Positions 8,755 through 16,714 of a stretch of 40,957 nucleotides of DNA are shown one piece after another. The notes below the pieces were generated by a model that was not told where the DNA came from, searched no databases, and saw only the letters and a list, made by a program, of their open reading frames with translations. Source of the DNA: Micromonosporaceae bacterium (lineage in GTDB: Bacteria > Actinomycetota > Actinomycetes > Mycobacteriales > Micromonosporaceae); NCBI GenBank assembly GCA_020027875.1, contig JAHRHA010000047.1, positions 1 to 40,957 of the forward strand, in the 5' to 3' direction. The first letter of the stretch is position 1. Each line of letters starts with the position of its first letter. Both the position numbers and the translations under genes were made by a program.

Positions 8755-11001
8755 ATGATCGACGAGTCACGAGTCGTGTACACGACGTGTCCGTTGTGCG
8801 AGGCGACGTGCGGGCTCGAGTTGACCATGCGGGGCGACCAGGTCGAGAAGGTACGCGGCGACGACGCCGACGTCTTCAGCCGGGGGTTCATCTGCCCGAA
8901 GGGCGCCTCGCTGGGTCAGCTCGACGCCGACCCCGATCGGCTGCGGTCGCCCCGCGTCCGCCGGGACGGCAAGCTGGTCCCGGCCACCTGGGCGGAGGCG
9001 TTCTCCGCGGCCCACACCGGTCTGACTCGGGTCATCGAGGCGCACGGGCGCGACGCGGTCGCGCTCTATCTTGGCAACCCGACCGTGCACACGCTCGCCG
9101 GCGGCCTCTATGTCGGAACATTGCGCAAGGCGCTCGGATCACGCAACGTCTACACAGCGTCCACCCTCGATCAGATGCCCAAGCACGTGGCGTGCGGCTA
9201 CCTGTTCGGCAGCGTCCTCGCCATCCCGGTCCCCGACATCGATCGCACCGATTTCCTGCTGATTCTCGGCGCCGATCCGCACTCGTCCAATGGCAGCCTC
9301 TGGACCGCACCTGACCTGCCGGGACGACTTCGAGCCGTGCGGGCGCGGGGCGGTCGCGTGGTCGTGGTCGACCCGCGGCGTAGCCGCACGGCGAAGGCGG
9401 CCGACCGGCATGTACCGATCCGGCCAGGCACCGACGTGTTCCTGTTGCTCGGCATGGTGCACGAGCTCTTCTCCGCCGATCTCGTCACGCCGGGCGGCCT
9501 GGCCGAGCACGTGAATGGCGTGGACGATGTGCGCGCACTGGTAGCGCCGTTCGCGCCCGAGTCGGTGGCGCCGCGGTGCGGCGTGGACGCCGCGACCATC
9601 CGGGAGTTGGCCCACGAGTTGGCCGCCGCGCCTCGGGCCGCCGCGTACGGGCGCATCGGCACGACCACGGTGGAGTACGGGACGGTGACGAGCTGGCTGG
9701 TCGACGTGCTAAACGTGCTCACCGGCAACCTGGACCGCGCCGGCGGTGCGATGTTCCCGATGCCAGCCAACGGACATCGGGGGCGGGGAAACGGCCCGGG
9801 CTTCCAGATTGGACGGTGGCGCAGTCGCGTCCGGGACCTGCCCGAGGTCGCCGGCGAGTTTCCCGCCGTGACGCTCGCCGATGAGATCGAGACCGCCGGT
9901 GAGGGTCAGGTTCGCGCGCTCATCACGTTCGCCGGCAACCCGGCGTCGTCGGTACCCAACGCGGACCGGCTCGACCGAGCCATCAGCACGCTGGACTTCA
10001 TGGTCAGCGTCGACCCATACGTGAATGAGACCACCCGGCACGCCGACGTGATCCTGCCGCCGCCTCCGCACAGCCAGCAGGCCCACTTCGATCTCTCCTT
10101 CTACTACTTCGCCGTCCGCAATGTCGCAAACTTCTCCTCGCCGGCCACGCCGCTACCCGCGGAGATGCGCGATGAGTGTGAGATTGTGCTCCGCCTGGCC
10201 GCGATCGTGGCGGGACTCGGCGCAGAGGCCGGCGTCGACGCCCTGGCCGAGGACGAGCTGCGACAAGCAGTGCAACGGGTCAATGCCGACACGGCAAGTC
10301 CGGTGTTCGGCCGCGACCCGGAAGTGCTTCGGTCCGAACTCACCGGCGACTCGGCCGCAGAGAGGCAGCTAGACCTTCGCCTGCGGACCGGTCCGTACGG
10401 GGATTGGTTCGGCGAGGTACCGCAGGGCCTGTCGCTCGCGGTGCTGCGCGCGAACCCGCACGGCGTTGATCTCGGCCCGCTTCAGCCCCGCATCCCCGAG
10501 GTCCTTCGCACGCGGTCCGGCCTGATTGAACTCTGCCCGGAGCCGATCGCGGAAGAGGTTCGCCGGCTTAGTCAGGTTCCGCTGCCTCGCGACCACGAGT
10601 TCGTCGTGGTGGGCCGCCGCCATCTCCGGTCGAACAACTCGTGGATGCACAACGTGCCGACCCTGGTGAAGGGCAAGCCATTGTGCACGGTCGTGGTCAA
10701 CTCCACCGACGCGAGGCGGCTGGGGCTTGTCTCCGGCGGGCTGGCCCGCGTGACGTCACGGGTCGGCCAGGTCGAGCTGACGGTGGAGGTCACCGAGGAC
10801 ATCGCACCGGGCGTCGTCAGCATCCCCCACGGCTGGGGCCACGACCTGCCCGGCGTTGAGCTCACGGTCGCTCGCGAGCACGCCGGGGTCAACACGAACC
10901 GGCTCACCGACGATCTGCGCCTCGACCCGCTGTCGGGCACGGCCGTCCTCAACGGGGTACCCGTCGATATCGAGCCTGTATCCACATCCGAAGGAACCTG
11001 A
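8755..11001 (+). CDS. Molybdopterin-dependent oxidoreductase (formate dehydrogenase/BisC-like)
   Basis: Cytoplasmic molybdenum enzyme of about 748 aa. It has an N-terminal [4Fe-4S] site with spacing C-x2-C-x3-C-x27-C (TCPLCEATC, then ICPKG), a central molybdopterin domain (ILGADPHSSNGSLWTAP, VVVVDPRRSRTA, HADVILPPPPHSQQ) and a C-terminal MPT-binding domain (RRHLRSNNSWMHN, VSIPHGWGHD, NTNRLTDD). Such proteins act as formate dehydrogenase alpha subunits or S/N-oxide reductases; the substrate here is unknown and no electron-transfer subunit is adjacent. ATG 8755 is preceded by GGTGGA; GTG 8746 and TTG 8719 are alternatives. The gene after it starts 1 nt beyond its stop, so the two are co-transcribed. 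No Tat signal is visible. Confidence 0.88.
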   Translation: MIDESRVVYTTCPLCEATCGLELTMRGDQVEKVRGDDADVFSRGFICPKGASLGQLDADPDRLRSPRVRRDGKLVPATWAEAFSAAHTGLTRVIEAHGRDAVALYLGNPTVHTLAGGLYVGTLRKALGSRNVYTASTLDQMPKHVACGYLFGSVLAIPVPDIDRTDFLLILGADPHSSNGSLWTAPDLPGRLRAVRARGGRVVVVDPRRSRTAKAADRHVPIRPGTDVFLLLGMVHELFSADLVTPGGLAEHVNGVDDVRALVAPFAPESVAPRCGVDAATIRELAHELAAAPRAAAYGRIGTTTVEYGTVTSWLVDVLNVLTGNLDRAGGAMFPMPANGHRGRGNGPGFQIGRWRSRVRDLPEVAGEFPAVTLADEIETAGEGQVRALITFAGNPASSVPNADRLDRAISTLDFMVSVDPYVNETTRHADVILPPPPHSQQAHFDLSFYYFAVRNVANFSSPATPLPAEMRDECEIVLRLAAIVAGLGAEAGVDALAEDELRQAVQRVNADTASPVFGRDPEVLRSELTGDSAAERQLDLRLRTGPYGDWFGEVPQGLSLAVLRANPHGVDLGPLQPRIPEVLRTRSGLIELCPEPIAEEVRRLSQVPLPRDHEFVVVGRRHLRSNNSWMHNVPTLVKGKPLCTVVVNSTDARRLGLVSGGLARVTSRVGQVELTVEVTEDIAPGVVSIPHGWGHDLPGVELTVAREHAGVNTNRLTDDLRLDPLSGTAVLNGVPVDIEPVSTSEGT

Positions 11002-11002
11002 C

Positions 11003-12786
11003 GTGAGCACGACGACACGGCCCGCGGTCAGCGCGGCCGCCGTACGGACCATCGCGGAGCTGCCATTCGTCGCGGCCACGACGTACGGCGAACGCGCTGC
11101 CCTACGCTCGCGGGGCAAGCCCGGCTGGCATTCTGTGTCGTTTCGCCAACTGGCCGAGACGGTCGGCGCGATCGCGCGGGGCCTCATCGAGACCGGCGTC
11201 GGGCCGGGCGATCGGGTGTGTGTGCTCGCCGAGACCCGTCCGGAGTGGACATACGCCGGCCTGGCGGTGGCCGCGGCGGGCGGGATAGTCGTGCCGATCT
11301 ACCCGTCCAGCTCGACCGAGGAGTGCGAGTGGGTGTTGGGTAACTCCGGCGCCCGCACGGTGATCTGCGAGAACGCCGCCCAACTCGCGAAGGTGGAGCG
11401 CGTACGCGGGCGCCTGCCCGACCTGGTCTCGGTCGTCGTCATCGACGCGGCCGGGGCCGAGGCCACCGACACGTTGGCCCGGTTGCACGAGGACGGCCGA
11501 TCGCCGGCGCAGCAGGACGAACTCGACCGCCGGCTGGCCGCCATCGACCCGGGCGACGCCTGCCTCATCATCTACACGTCAGGCACCACCGGACCGCCCA
11601 AGGGCTGTGTGCTGACGCATCGCAACTGGCTCACCCTGTGTGCGATCAGCGAGGAACTGTCCTACCTCGACGGAGACGACGTCGTCTACCTGTTCCTGCC
11701 ATTGGCCCATGTCTTCGCCCAGATCGTTCAGTTCGCGTCTCTCTACTCCGGGGCGGAGCTGGTCTACTGTGGCGGCGACCCACGCAAGGTCGTGGCCGAG
11801 ATGGCGAAGACGCAGCCGACCTTCGTGCCGTCGGTGCCGCGTGTGTTCGAGAAGGTGTACACGCTCTTCGCCTCGGCCTGTGATCCGGCTTGGCTCTCCC
11901 GCGCGGTAGCCGCGGGCCTGGAGGTCAGGCGCAAGCGTGCGACCGGAGCGGAGGTGCTGGCGGAGACGCTCGCGGCATTCGACGAGGCGGAGGCGCTCTT
12001 CGCCAAGGTGCGCGGTGCCTTCGGCGGTCGCCTGCGGCAGGCACTCAGCGGCGCCGCGCCGATCTCGCCGGCGGTGCTCGAGTTCTTCCACGCGGCCGGG
12101 GTGCCCGTGCTCGAGGGCTACGGCATGACCGAGACTACCGGCCTCGGCACGGTCAATACACTGGCGCATCACCGGCTGGGCAAGGTCGGCGTCGCCTCGC
12201 CGGGCACCGAGGTGAGCATCGCCGACGACGGCGAGATTATGATGCGTGGCCCGCACGTCTTCGCTGGTTATTGGCGCGACCCCGATGCGACCGCGGACAT
12301 GGTGGTGGACGGGTGGCTGCACACCGGCGATCTAGGCGAGATTGACGGGGACGGGTTCGTCACGATCACCGGACGCAAGAAGGACATCATTATCACCGCG
12401 GGCGGTAAGAACATCGCCCGGCCAACCTGGAGAACGAGCTGCGCCAGTCGCGCTGGATCTCACACGCGGTCATGTTCGGTGACGCGCGGCCCTATCCGGT
12501 GGCGCTGGTAACCCTCGACGCCGACGAGATCGTGCCGTGGGCGCGCCAGCAGGAGCTGCCCGAGGACATGGTCGCGCTCGCCCGCCATCCGGCGGTGCGG
12601 GAGCTGATCCAGGGTGTGGTCGACGAGGTCAACGCCCGCTACTCACACGCCACGCAGGTGAAGCGGATCGCGATCCTCGATCGCGATCTGACCCAGGATG
12701 CCGGCGAGCTGACGCCCACCCTCAAGGTGAAGCGTGGTGTAGTACACCGCAACCACGCGGACGTATTCGCCGCGTTGTATGACTAA
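11003..12786 (+). pseudogene. Long-chain acyl-CoA ligase (FadD15-like), single-base frameshift
   Basis: AMP-forming acyl-CoA synthetase that activates fatty acids by adenylation and thioesterification. The ATP-binding P-loop YTSGTTGPPKG is at residues 191-201, LEGYGMTETTG is the A5 motif, and the hinge motif precedes GRKKDIIITAGGKNIA. Immediately after that segment the frame is lost. The continuation (PANLENELRQSRWISHAVMF, ending LKVKRGVVHRNHADVF) is found in the next frame from about 12420 to 12786. Restoring one C in the CCC run at 12417-12419 would rejoin the halves into a 594-residue protein of normal length. It is either an inactivating deletion, removing the C-terminal lid domain, or a sequencing error. 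The GTG start has AAGGA 7 nt upstream and sits 1 nt after the molybdoenzyme stop. Confidence 0.88.
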
Positions 12787-12830
12787 GACTCAGCGTCCGA
12801 GTGAGACTCTGACGCCGCACCGGACCTCTT

Positions 12831-12847
12831 ATGCACGTAGAGTGTAT
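12831..12847. promoter_or_regulatory. Candidate operator ATGCAC-N5-GTGTAT overlapping the tetR promoter
   Basis: ATGCAC (12831-12836), five bases, GTGTAT (12842-12847). The same 6-5-6 arrangement as ATGCAC-N5-GTGCAT recurs at 13455-13471 in front of the dehydrogenase pair. It overlaps the likely -10 hexamer TATATT (12845-12850), so binding would block the regulator's own transcription. Confidence 0.65.
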
Positions 12848-12850
12848 ATT
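12845..12850 (+). promoter_or_regulatory. -10 element of a leaderless tetR transcript
   Basis: TATATT lies 8 nt before the GTG start at 12859, placing the expected transcription start on or next to the start codon. There is no Shine-Dalgarno sequence between them, so leaderless initiation, common in actinobacteria, is the simplest reading. No clear -35 was found. Confidence 0.5.
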
Positions 12851-12858
12851 CCTAACCC

Positions 12859-13446
12859 GTGACCGTGGATGGCCGCACCGCCCGCGCCATGCGCACACGA
12901 CGCGCCGTCGTAGACGCCTTCCTGGCCCTTCTCGGCGAGGGCGACCTACGGCCGAGCGGAGAGCGGATCGCGGAGCGGGCCGGGGTCTCGCTGCGCGCGC
13001 TCTGGGCCAACTTCACCGACCTGGAGACGCTCTACGCCGCAGCCGGACAGCGTCAGCTCGAGCGGCAGTGGGAGATGGCGCGACGGATCGACCCCGCGCT
13101 GCCGCTCGACCGGCGGGTGGAGGCGCTGTGCCGGCAGCGGGCCCAGATCCTAGAGTTTCTGGCTCCGGTGGCGCGGGCAGCGCAGCTGCGTGAGCCGTTC
13201 TCGCCGCAACTGCGCGCCAACCGCTTCCGCCAGTACGAGGTGGCCAAGGGAGAGTTGGCCGAGCTCTTCGCCACCGAGCTGTCGGCGGCCGGGCCCGACG
13301 CGGCCGAGCTGCTGCACGCGCTTGCCGCCGTTACCACATGGCCGGCCTGGTCGGCGCTGCGCGACGACCTTCAGCTCAGTGTTGCCGCCGCGCGGCAGGT
13401 GATGGCGCGAACTGTGCGCGCCCTACTTTCGCCGGGCGCCACTTAG
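12859..13446 (+). CDS. TetR/AcrR family transcriptional regulator
   Basis: 195-residue repressor. The N-terminal HTH is in RRAVVDAFLALLGEGDLRPS, ERIAERAGVSLRALWANFTD and LETLYAAAG, where FTDLETLY replaces the more usual Y-x-F-x-x-K-x-x-L element. The rest is helical ligand domain with no recognisable ligand signature. The start is GTG 12859 with no ribosome binding site, consistent with a leaderless message from TATATT. It lies just upstream of, and in the same direction as, a two-subunit acyl-CoA dehydrogenase. Matching ATGCAC/GTGCAT sites precede both this gene and the pair, so it probably represses itself and them and responds to an acyl-CoA ligand (inference). Confidence 0.88.
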   Translation: MTVDGRTARAMRTRRAVVDAFLALLGEGDLRPSGERIAERAGVSLRALWANFTDLETLYAAAGQRQLERQWEMARRIDPALPLDRRVEALCRQRAQILEFLAPVARAAQLREPFSPQLRANRFRQYEVAKGELAELFATELSAAGPDAAELLHALAAVTTWPAWSALRDDLQLSVAAARQVMARTVRALLSPGAT

Positions 13447-13454
13447 GTCGTACG

Positions 13455-13501
13455 ATGCACTGTGAGTGCATGTTTAGCGGGTGCATGTTGAGCGAGTGCA
13501 T
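13455..13501. promoter_or_regulatory. Operator cluster: ATGCAC-N5-GTGCAT plus two further GTGCAT half-sites
   Basis: A palindrome ATGCAC-TGTGA-GTGCAT (13455-13471) is followed by two more direct GTGCATGTT half-sites at 13481 and 13496. The three GTGCATGTT copies begin at 13466, 13481 and 13496, an exact 15-bp period. The array ends 22 bp before the dehydrogenase start codon. It matches the site overlapping the upstream tetR promoter. Confidence 0.7.
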
Positions 13502-13522
13502 GTTTGTTCGAAGGGACGAGTG

Positions 13523-14707
13523 ATGGACTTCGCGGCCGAGGACCTGCGGGATCGAGTGCGCGACTTTCTCAGCAGCCATGACCACGCGGCGACCGACCGA
13601 CTCGAGTTTCTGCGCGCCCGCTTCGACGCCGGTCTGGCCTGGATCAGCTTTCCCGTCGGGCTCGGCGGGCTAGGCGCCCCTCGGGCGCTGCAGCCCGTGG
13701 TGGACGGCGAGTTCGGTGCGGTCGGCGCCCCGAACAACGAGCCACTACGCATCGGTATCGGCCTGGGCATGGCGGCCCCAACGATCCTGCGCCACGGCAC
13801 CGAGGAGCAGCGACGGCGCTGGCTCCGCCCACTGTGGACTGGCGAGGAGGTGTGGTGCCAGCTGTTCAGCGAGCCCGGCGCCGGCTCCGACCTCGCCGCG
13901 TTGGGCACCCGGGCGGTGCGTGACGGCGACGACTGGGTGGTGAACGGCCAGAAGGTGTGGACGTCGCTCGCGCACGAGGCTCGCTGGGCGATCCTGATCG
14001 CTCGCACGGATCCGACCGTGCCCAAGCACCAGGGCATCACCTATTTCGCCGCCGACATGACCGCTCCCGGTGTCGAGGTGCGGCCACTTCGACAGATCAC
14101 CGGAGAGTCCGAGTTCAATGAGGTCTTCCTGACCGATGTGCGGATCCCCGACGCGCACCGGATTGGCGACGTTGGCGACGGCTGGCGCGTCGCCCAGACC
14201 ACGCTGATGAACGAGAGGGTCGCTATCGGCGGCGGCGCGGTGCCCCGCGAGGCCGGCATGATCGGTGTGGTCGCGCGGACCTGGCGTGATCGGCCCGATC
14301 TGCGCACGCCCGGCCAGCAGGACACCCTCATCCGGTTGTGGGTCGCGGCGGAGGCGGGCAGGCTCGCCGCCCAACGGCTGCGCGAGCAGTTGGCGATAGG
14401 TCAGCCGGGCGCGGAGGGGTCGGCGGTGAAGTTCGCGTACTCGCGGCTCAACCAGGAGATCTCGGGCTTCGAGCTGGAGCTGCTGGGGGAGGAGGGCCTG
14501 CGCTATGAGGACTACTCGATGCGCCGACCATCCATCGTGGAGTGGGAGCGGCGCTCACCCGGATACCGGTACCTGCGAGCCAAAGGCAACTCCATCGAGG
14601 GTGGTACATCTGAGATCCTCGCCAACATCATCGCCGAGCGGGTGCTCGGCCTGCCATCCGAGATCCGGGTCGACAAGGACCTCCCGTGGAAGGACCTACC
14701 GCGATGA
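13523..14707 (+). CDS. Acyl-CoA dehydrogenase, probable alpha (catalytic) subunit
   Basis: 394-residue FAD enzyme. It has LFSEPGAGSDLAALGTRA (FAD/substrate loop), NGQKVWTSLAHEARWAIL, ITYFAADMTAPGVEVRPL and a C-terminal KGNSIEGGTSEILANIIAER containing the usual GGTSEI catalytic and FAD region. The ATG at 13523 has AAGGGA upstream. Its stop overlaps the next start as ATGA. Paired acyl-CoA dehydrogenases with this arrangement form alpha2-beta2 heterotetramers in M. tuberculosis steroid side-chain degradation (ChsE/FadE pairs), where each half-site is built from two genes. The substrate here is unknown; steroid-like or branched acyl-CoA is a reasonable guess. Regulation is probably by the upstream TetR through the GTGCAT cluster. 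Confidence 0.9.
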   Translation: MDFAAEDLRDRVRDFLSSHDHAATDRLEFLRARFDAGLAWISFPVGLGGLGAPRALQPVVDGEFGAVGAPNNEPLRIGIGLGMAAPTILRHGTEEQRRRWLRPLWTGEEVWCQLFSEPGAGSDLAALGTRAVRDGDDWVVNGQKVWTSLAHEARWAILIARTDPTVPKHQGITYFAADMTAPGVEVRPLRQITGESEFNEVFLTDVRIPDAHRIGDVGDGWRVAQTTLMNERVAIGGGAVPREAGMIGVVARTWRDRPDLRTPGQQDTLIRLWVAAEAGRLAAQRLREQLAIGQPGAEGSAVKFAYSRLNQEISGFELELLGEEGLRYEDYSMRRPSIVEWERRSPGYRYLRAKGNSIEGGTSEILANIIAERVLGLPSEIRVDKDLPWKDLPR

Positions 14708-15780
14708 ACTTGCTCTACGGCGAGGAGGAGCAGGAACTCCGCTCGGCGGTGCGCCAGGTGCTCGCCGACCGCAGCCCGTGGCCGGCCGTGCTGGTCCGCA
14801 CGGAGAGCGACGAACCCTACGACCGCTCGCTGTGGCGCACGCTCGCCGCGGACATCGGCTGTGCCGGACTCGCTGTGCCGGAGAAGTTCGGCGGCGCCGG
14901 CGCCTCGTGGCGCGAGGCCGCTGTGGTGGCGGAGGAGCTTGGACGCGCGGTGGCGCCGGTGCCCTACCTTGGCTTCGTGCTCGCCACGGCGGCGTTGCTC
15001 GCCTCCGAGGACGAAGAGCTGCTGCCGGACCTGGCCGCCGGTGGGCGTACGGCGGTTCTGGCGCTGCCCTTGTCTACCCCACCCGGGGCGGCGGTGTGGG
15101 CGTCTGTCCACGCGGACGGAGCTTCACTGACGGGCACGGTGACCAGCGTCGCCGACGCGCTCGCCGCGGATATTCTCATCGTCCCCACGCCCGACGGGCT
15201 GTTCGCGGTCGACGCGGCCGACGTGACCCGTACCCCGATCCCGTCCCTCGACCTCACCCGGCCGTTGTGCGACTTGTCGTTGCACGGTGCGTCGGGCCGG
15301 GTGCTCGGCGACGGCGAGGCGGCCGAGCGGGCCTGGTCGGCAGCGCTCACCGCCGGCGCGGCGGTACTCGCGAGTGAGCAGCTCGGCCTCGCCGAATGGT
15401 GTCTGGACACGACGGTGGAGTACGTGAAGGGACGCCATCAGTTCGGCCGGCCGGTCGGTTCGTACCAGGGACTCAAGCATCGTCTCGCGGAGCTGTGGGT
15501 GTCGGTGACCCAGGCCCGGGCGGTGGCCCGCTACGCGGCCGGCTGTGTGGCGGACGACGACTCGGACACGGCGGTTGCCGTCTCGCTTGCCCAGGCGCAC
15601 TGCTCGCCCGTCGCTGTGCGGGCGGCAGAGGAGTGCGTGCAGATGCACGGCGGCATCGGGTTCACCTGGGAGCACCCGGCGCACCTCTACCTCAAGCGCG
15701 CCAAGAGCGACGCGATCGCACTCGGCACACCCGAGCGCCACCGCGCCGCCCTGGCCACACTGGTCGACCTGTCCGCCTAG
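14704..15780 (+). CDS. Acyl-CoA dehydrogenase, probable beta subunit
   Basis: 358-residue partner of the preceding gene, sharing the ATGA overlap. The N-terminus MNLLYGEEEQELRSAVRQVL and the FGRPVGSYQGLKHRLAELWV and ECVQMHGGIGFTWEHPAHLY segments are diagnostic of the acyl-CoA dehydrogenase fold. The central beta domain is diverged (no clear SEPGAGSD-type loop), as expected for the subunit that supplies FAD contacts while the alpha subunit carries the catalytic base. The C-terminus ends soon after LYLKRAKSDAIALG without a GGTSEI motif. Convergent with bfr, 6 nt away. Confidence 0.9.
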   Translation: MNLLYGEEEQELRSAVRQVLADRSPWPAVLVRTESDEPYDRSLWRTLAADIGCAGLAVPEKFGGAGASWREAAVVAEELGRAVAPVPYLGFVLATAALLASEDEELLPDLAAGGRTAVLALPLSTPPGAAVWASVHADGASLTGTVTSVADALAADILIVPTPDGLFAVDAADVTRTPIPSLDLTRPLCDLSLHGASGRVLGDGEAAERAWSAALTAGAAVLASEQLGLAEWCLDTTVEYVKGRHQFGRPVGSYQGLKHRLAELWVSVTQARAVARYAAGCVADDDSDTAVAVSLAQAHCSPVAVRAAEECVQMHGGIGFTWEHPAHLYLKRAKSDAIALGTPERHRAALATLVDLSA

Positions 15781-15786
15781 CGCGGG

Positions 15787-16269
15787 TCAATCGGCTTCGG
15801 GATGCTCCGTGACGTTCTGCAGGTAGAGCGGCTCGCCAAACTTCTCCAGGAGGTCTAGCTGCGTCTCGAGGTAGTCCACGTGATGCTCCTCGTCGGCGAG
15901 AATGTCCTCGAAGATCCGCGCGGAGGTTACGTCGCCGATCGAGCGCATGTACTCGATGCCGCGCCGAAGGCGGTCGACCGCCTCGATCTCGATCTTCATG
16001 TCGCATTCGAACATCTCTTTGACGGTCTCGCCGATGCGCAGCGCGAACAGCTTCTGGTAGTTCGGCAACCCCTCTAGGAAGAGGATCCGGTCGGTCAGGA
16101 CGTCGGCGTGGCGCATCTCGTCGATGGACTCGGCGCGGGTGTGTTTGGCGAGTTTGGTCAGGCCCCAGTTCTCCTGCATCTTCGCGTGCAGGAAGTACTG
16201 GTTGATCGCCGTCAGTTCGGCGGTGAGCTGCTCGTTGAGGAACTCGATGACCCGTTCGTCACCCTGCAT
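15787..16269 (-). CDS. bfr: Bacterioferritin
   Basis: 160-residue haem-containing ferritin that oxidises and stores iron in a 24-mer shell. The ferroxidase ligands are all in place: E18, E51, H54, E94, E127 and H130. M52 is in position to ligate the inter-subunit haem. ATG 16269 is preceded on the minus strand by AGGA. It lies 57 nt downstream of bfd in the same direction, so the order bfd-bfr supports co-expression of storage and release functions. The tandem iron-box-like sites upstream of bfd suggest IdeR/DtxR control. Confidence 0.96.
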   Translation of the reverse strand: MQGDERVIEFLNEQLTAELTAINQYFLHAKMQENWGLTKLAKHTRAESIDEMRHADVLTDRILFLEGLPNYQKLFALRIGETVKEMFECDMKIEIEAVDRLRRGIEYMRSIGDVTSARIFEDILADEEHHVDYLETQLDLLEKFGEPLYLQNVTEHPEAD

Positions 16270-16326
16270 GTGGTCCTGACCCCCTCGCGACGGCGCGACG
16301 GGGTCAGCCTATGACGATGCGGTGCC

Positions 16327-16518
16327 CTAGGCGGCCAATGCCACGAGCGTGTCGGTGTGGCGCTCCTCGTCAATCACGTCGCAGATGCGGTCAAGGCAGG
16401 TACCGCATCCGGTCCCGGCACCACAGGCGTCCCCGACGGTCTCCTCCGACCGAGCGCCGCGCCGGATGGCGGTGCGAAGCTCGCACTCGCGAACCCGTGC
16501 GCAGATGCAGACGTACAT
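16327..16518 (-). CDS. bfd: Bacterioferritin-associated ferredoxin
   Basis: 63-residue [2Fe-2S] protein that docks on bacterioferritin and passes electrons to release stored iron. Cysteines are C4, C6, C38 and C41, exactly the Bfd pattern C-x-C-x31-C-x2-C. The ATG at 16518 has GAGGG upstream. Together with bfr it forms a two-gene iron-storage operon read leftward from 16.5 kb. It is read from the region holding two overlapping iron-box-like sites. Confidence 0.92.
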   Translation of the reverse strand: MYVCICARVRECELRTAIRRGARSEETVGDACGAGTGCGTCLDRICDVIDEERHTDTLVALAA

Positions 16519-16534
16519 AAGAAACCCTCACTGT

Positions 16535-16565
16535 GCTTAGCCTTGCCTCAGTAAGGGTTACCTAA
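16535..16565 (-). promoter_or_regulatory. Two overlapping IdeR/DtxR-like iron boxes upstream of bfd
   Basis: Read on the minus strand, 16565-16549 is TTAGGTAACCCTTACTG and 16551-16535 is CTGAGGCAAGGCTAAGC. Each can be aligned by eye to the DtxR/IdeR consensus TTAGGTTAGGCTAACCTAA with about 12 of 17 matches. The two sites overlap by three bases and end 17 bp before the bfd start codon. Iron-dependent regulation of bacterioferritin by IdeR is known in mycobacteria; assignment here is inferred. Confidence 0.5.
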
Positions 16566-16602
16566 AGTCCCTGATCAACACAAGGCTTGTGCCTGGGTCG
16601 TG

Positions 16603-16646
16603 ACCCCCATCACGCGCCCACCCCGCCCCACCCCCATCACGCGCCC
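16603..16646. repeat. Two 17-bp direct repeats upstream of bfd
   Basis: ACCCCCATCACGCGCCC occurs at 16603-16619 and again at 16630-16646, a 27-bp period. It lies in the 178-bp gap between nfo and bfd, between the iron boxes and hairpin repeat B. No function is suggested beyond local duplication. Confidence 0.6.
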
Positions 16647-16650
16647 TCCT

Positions 16651-16714
16651 CGTCGATCTAGGGCTTGGCGACCTGAGTGGATCTCCATTCGTGTCGCTAA
16701 CCCCTAGATCGACG
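16651..16714. repeat. Hairpin element, family B, copy 1 (overlaps nfo 3' end)
   Basis: Perfect 13-bp inverted ends CGTCGATCTAGGG (16651-16663) and CCCTAGATCGACG (16702-16714) enclose a partly paired stem. A loop region TGAGTGGATCTCCA lies at 16674-16687. The second copy, at 33655-33720, keeps the ends and the loop but has a different stem. The minus-strand nfo frame runs into the element and stops at a TAG formed within it, so the repeat supplies the last codons of nfo. Confidence 0.82.

Noticed and set aside
12411..12520. Programmed ribosomal frameshift in the acyl-CoA ligase
   Set aside because: No slippery heptamer or downstream pseudoknot is evident, the family is not known to use frameshifting, and a one-base loss in a C run explains it fully.
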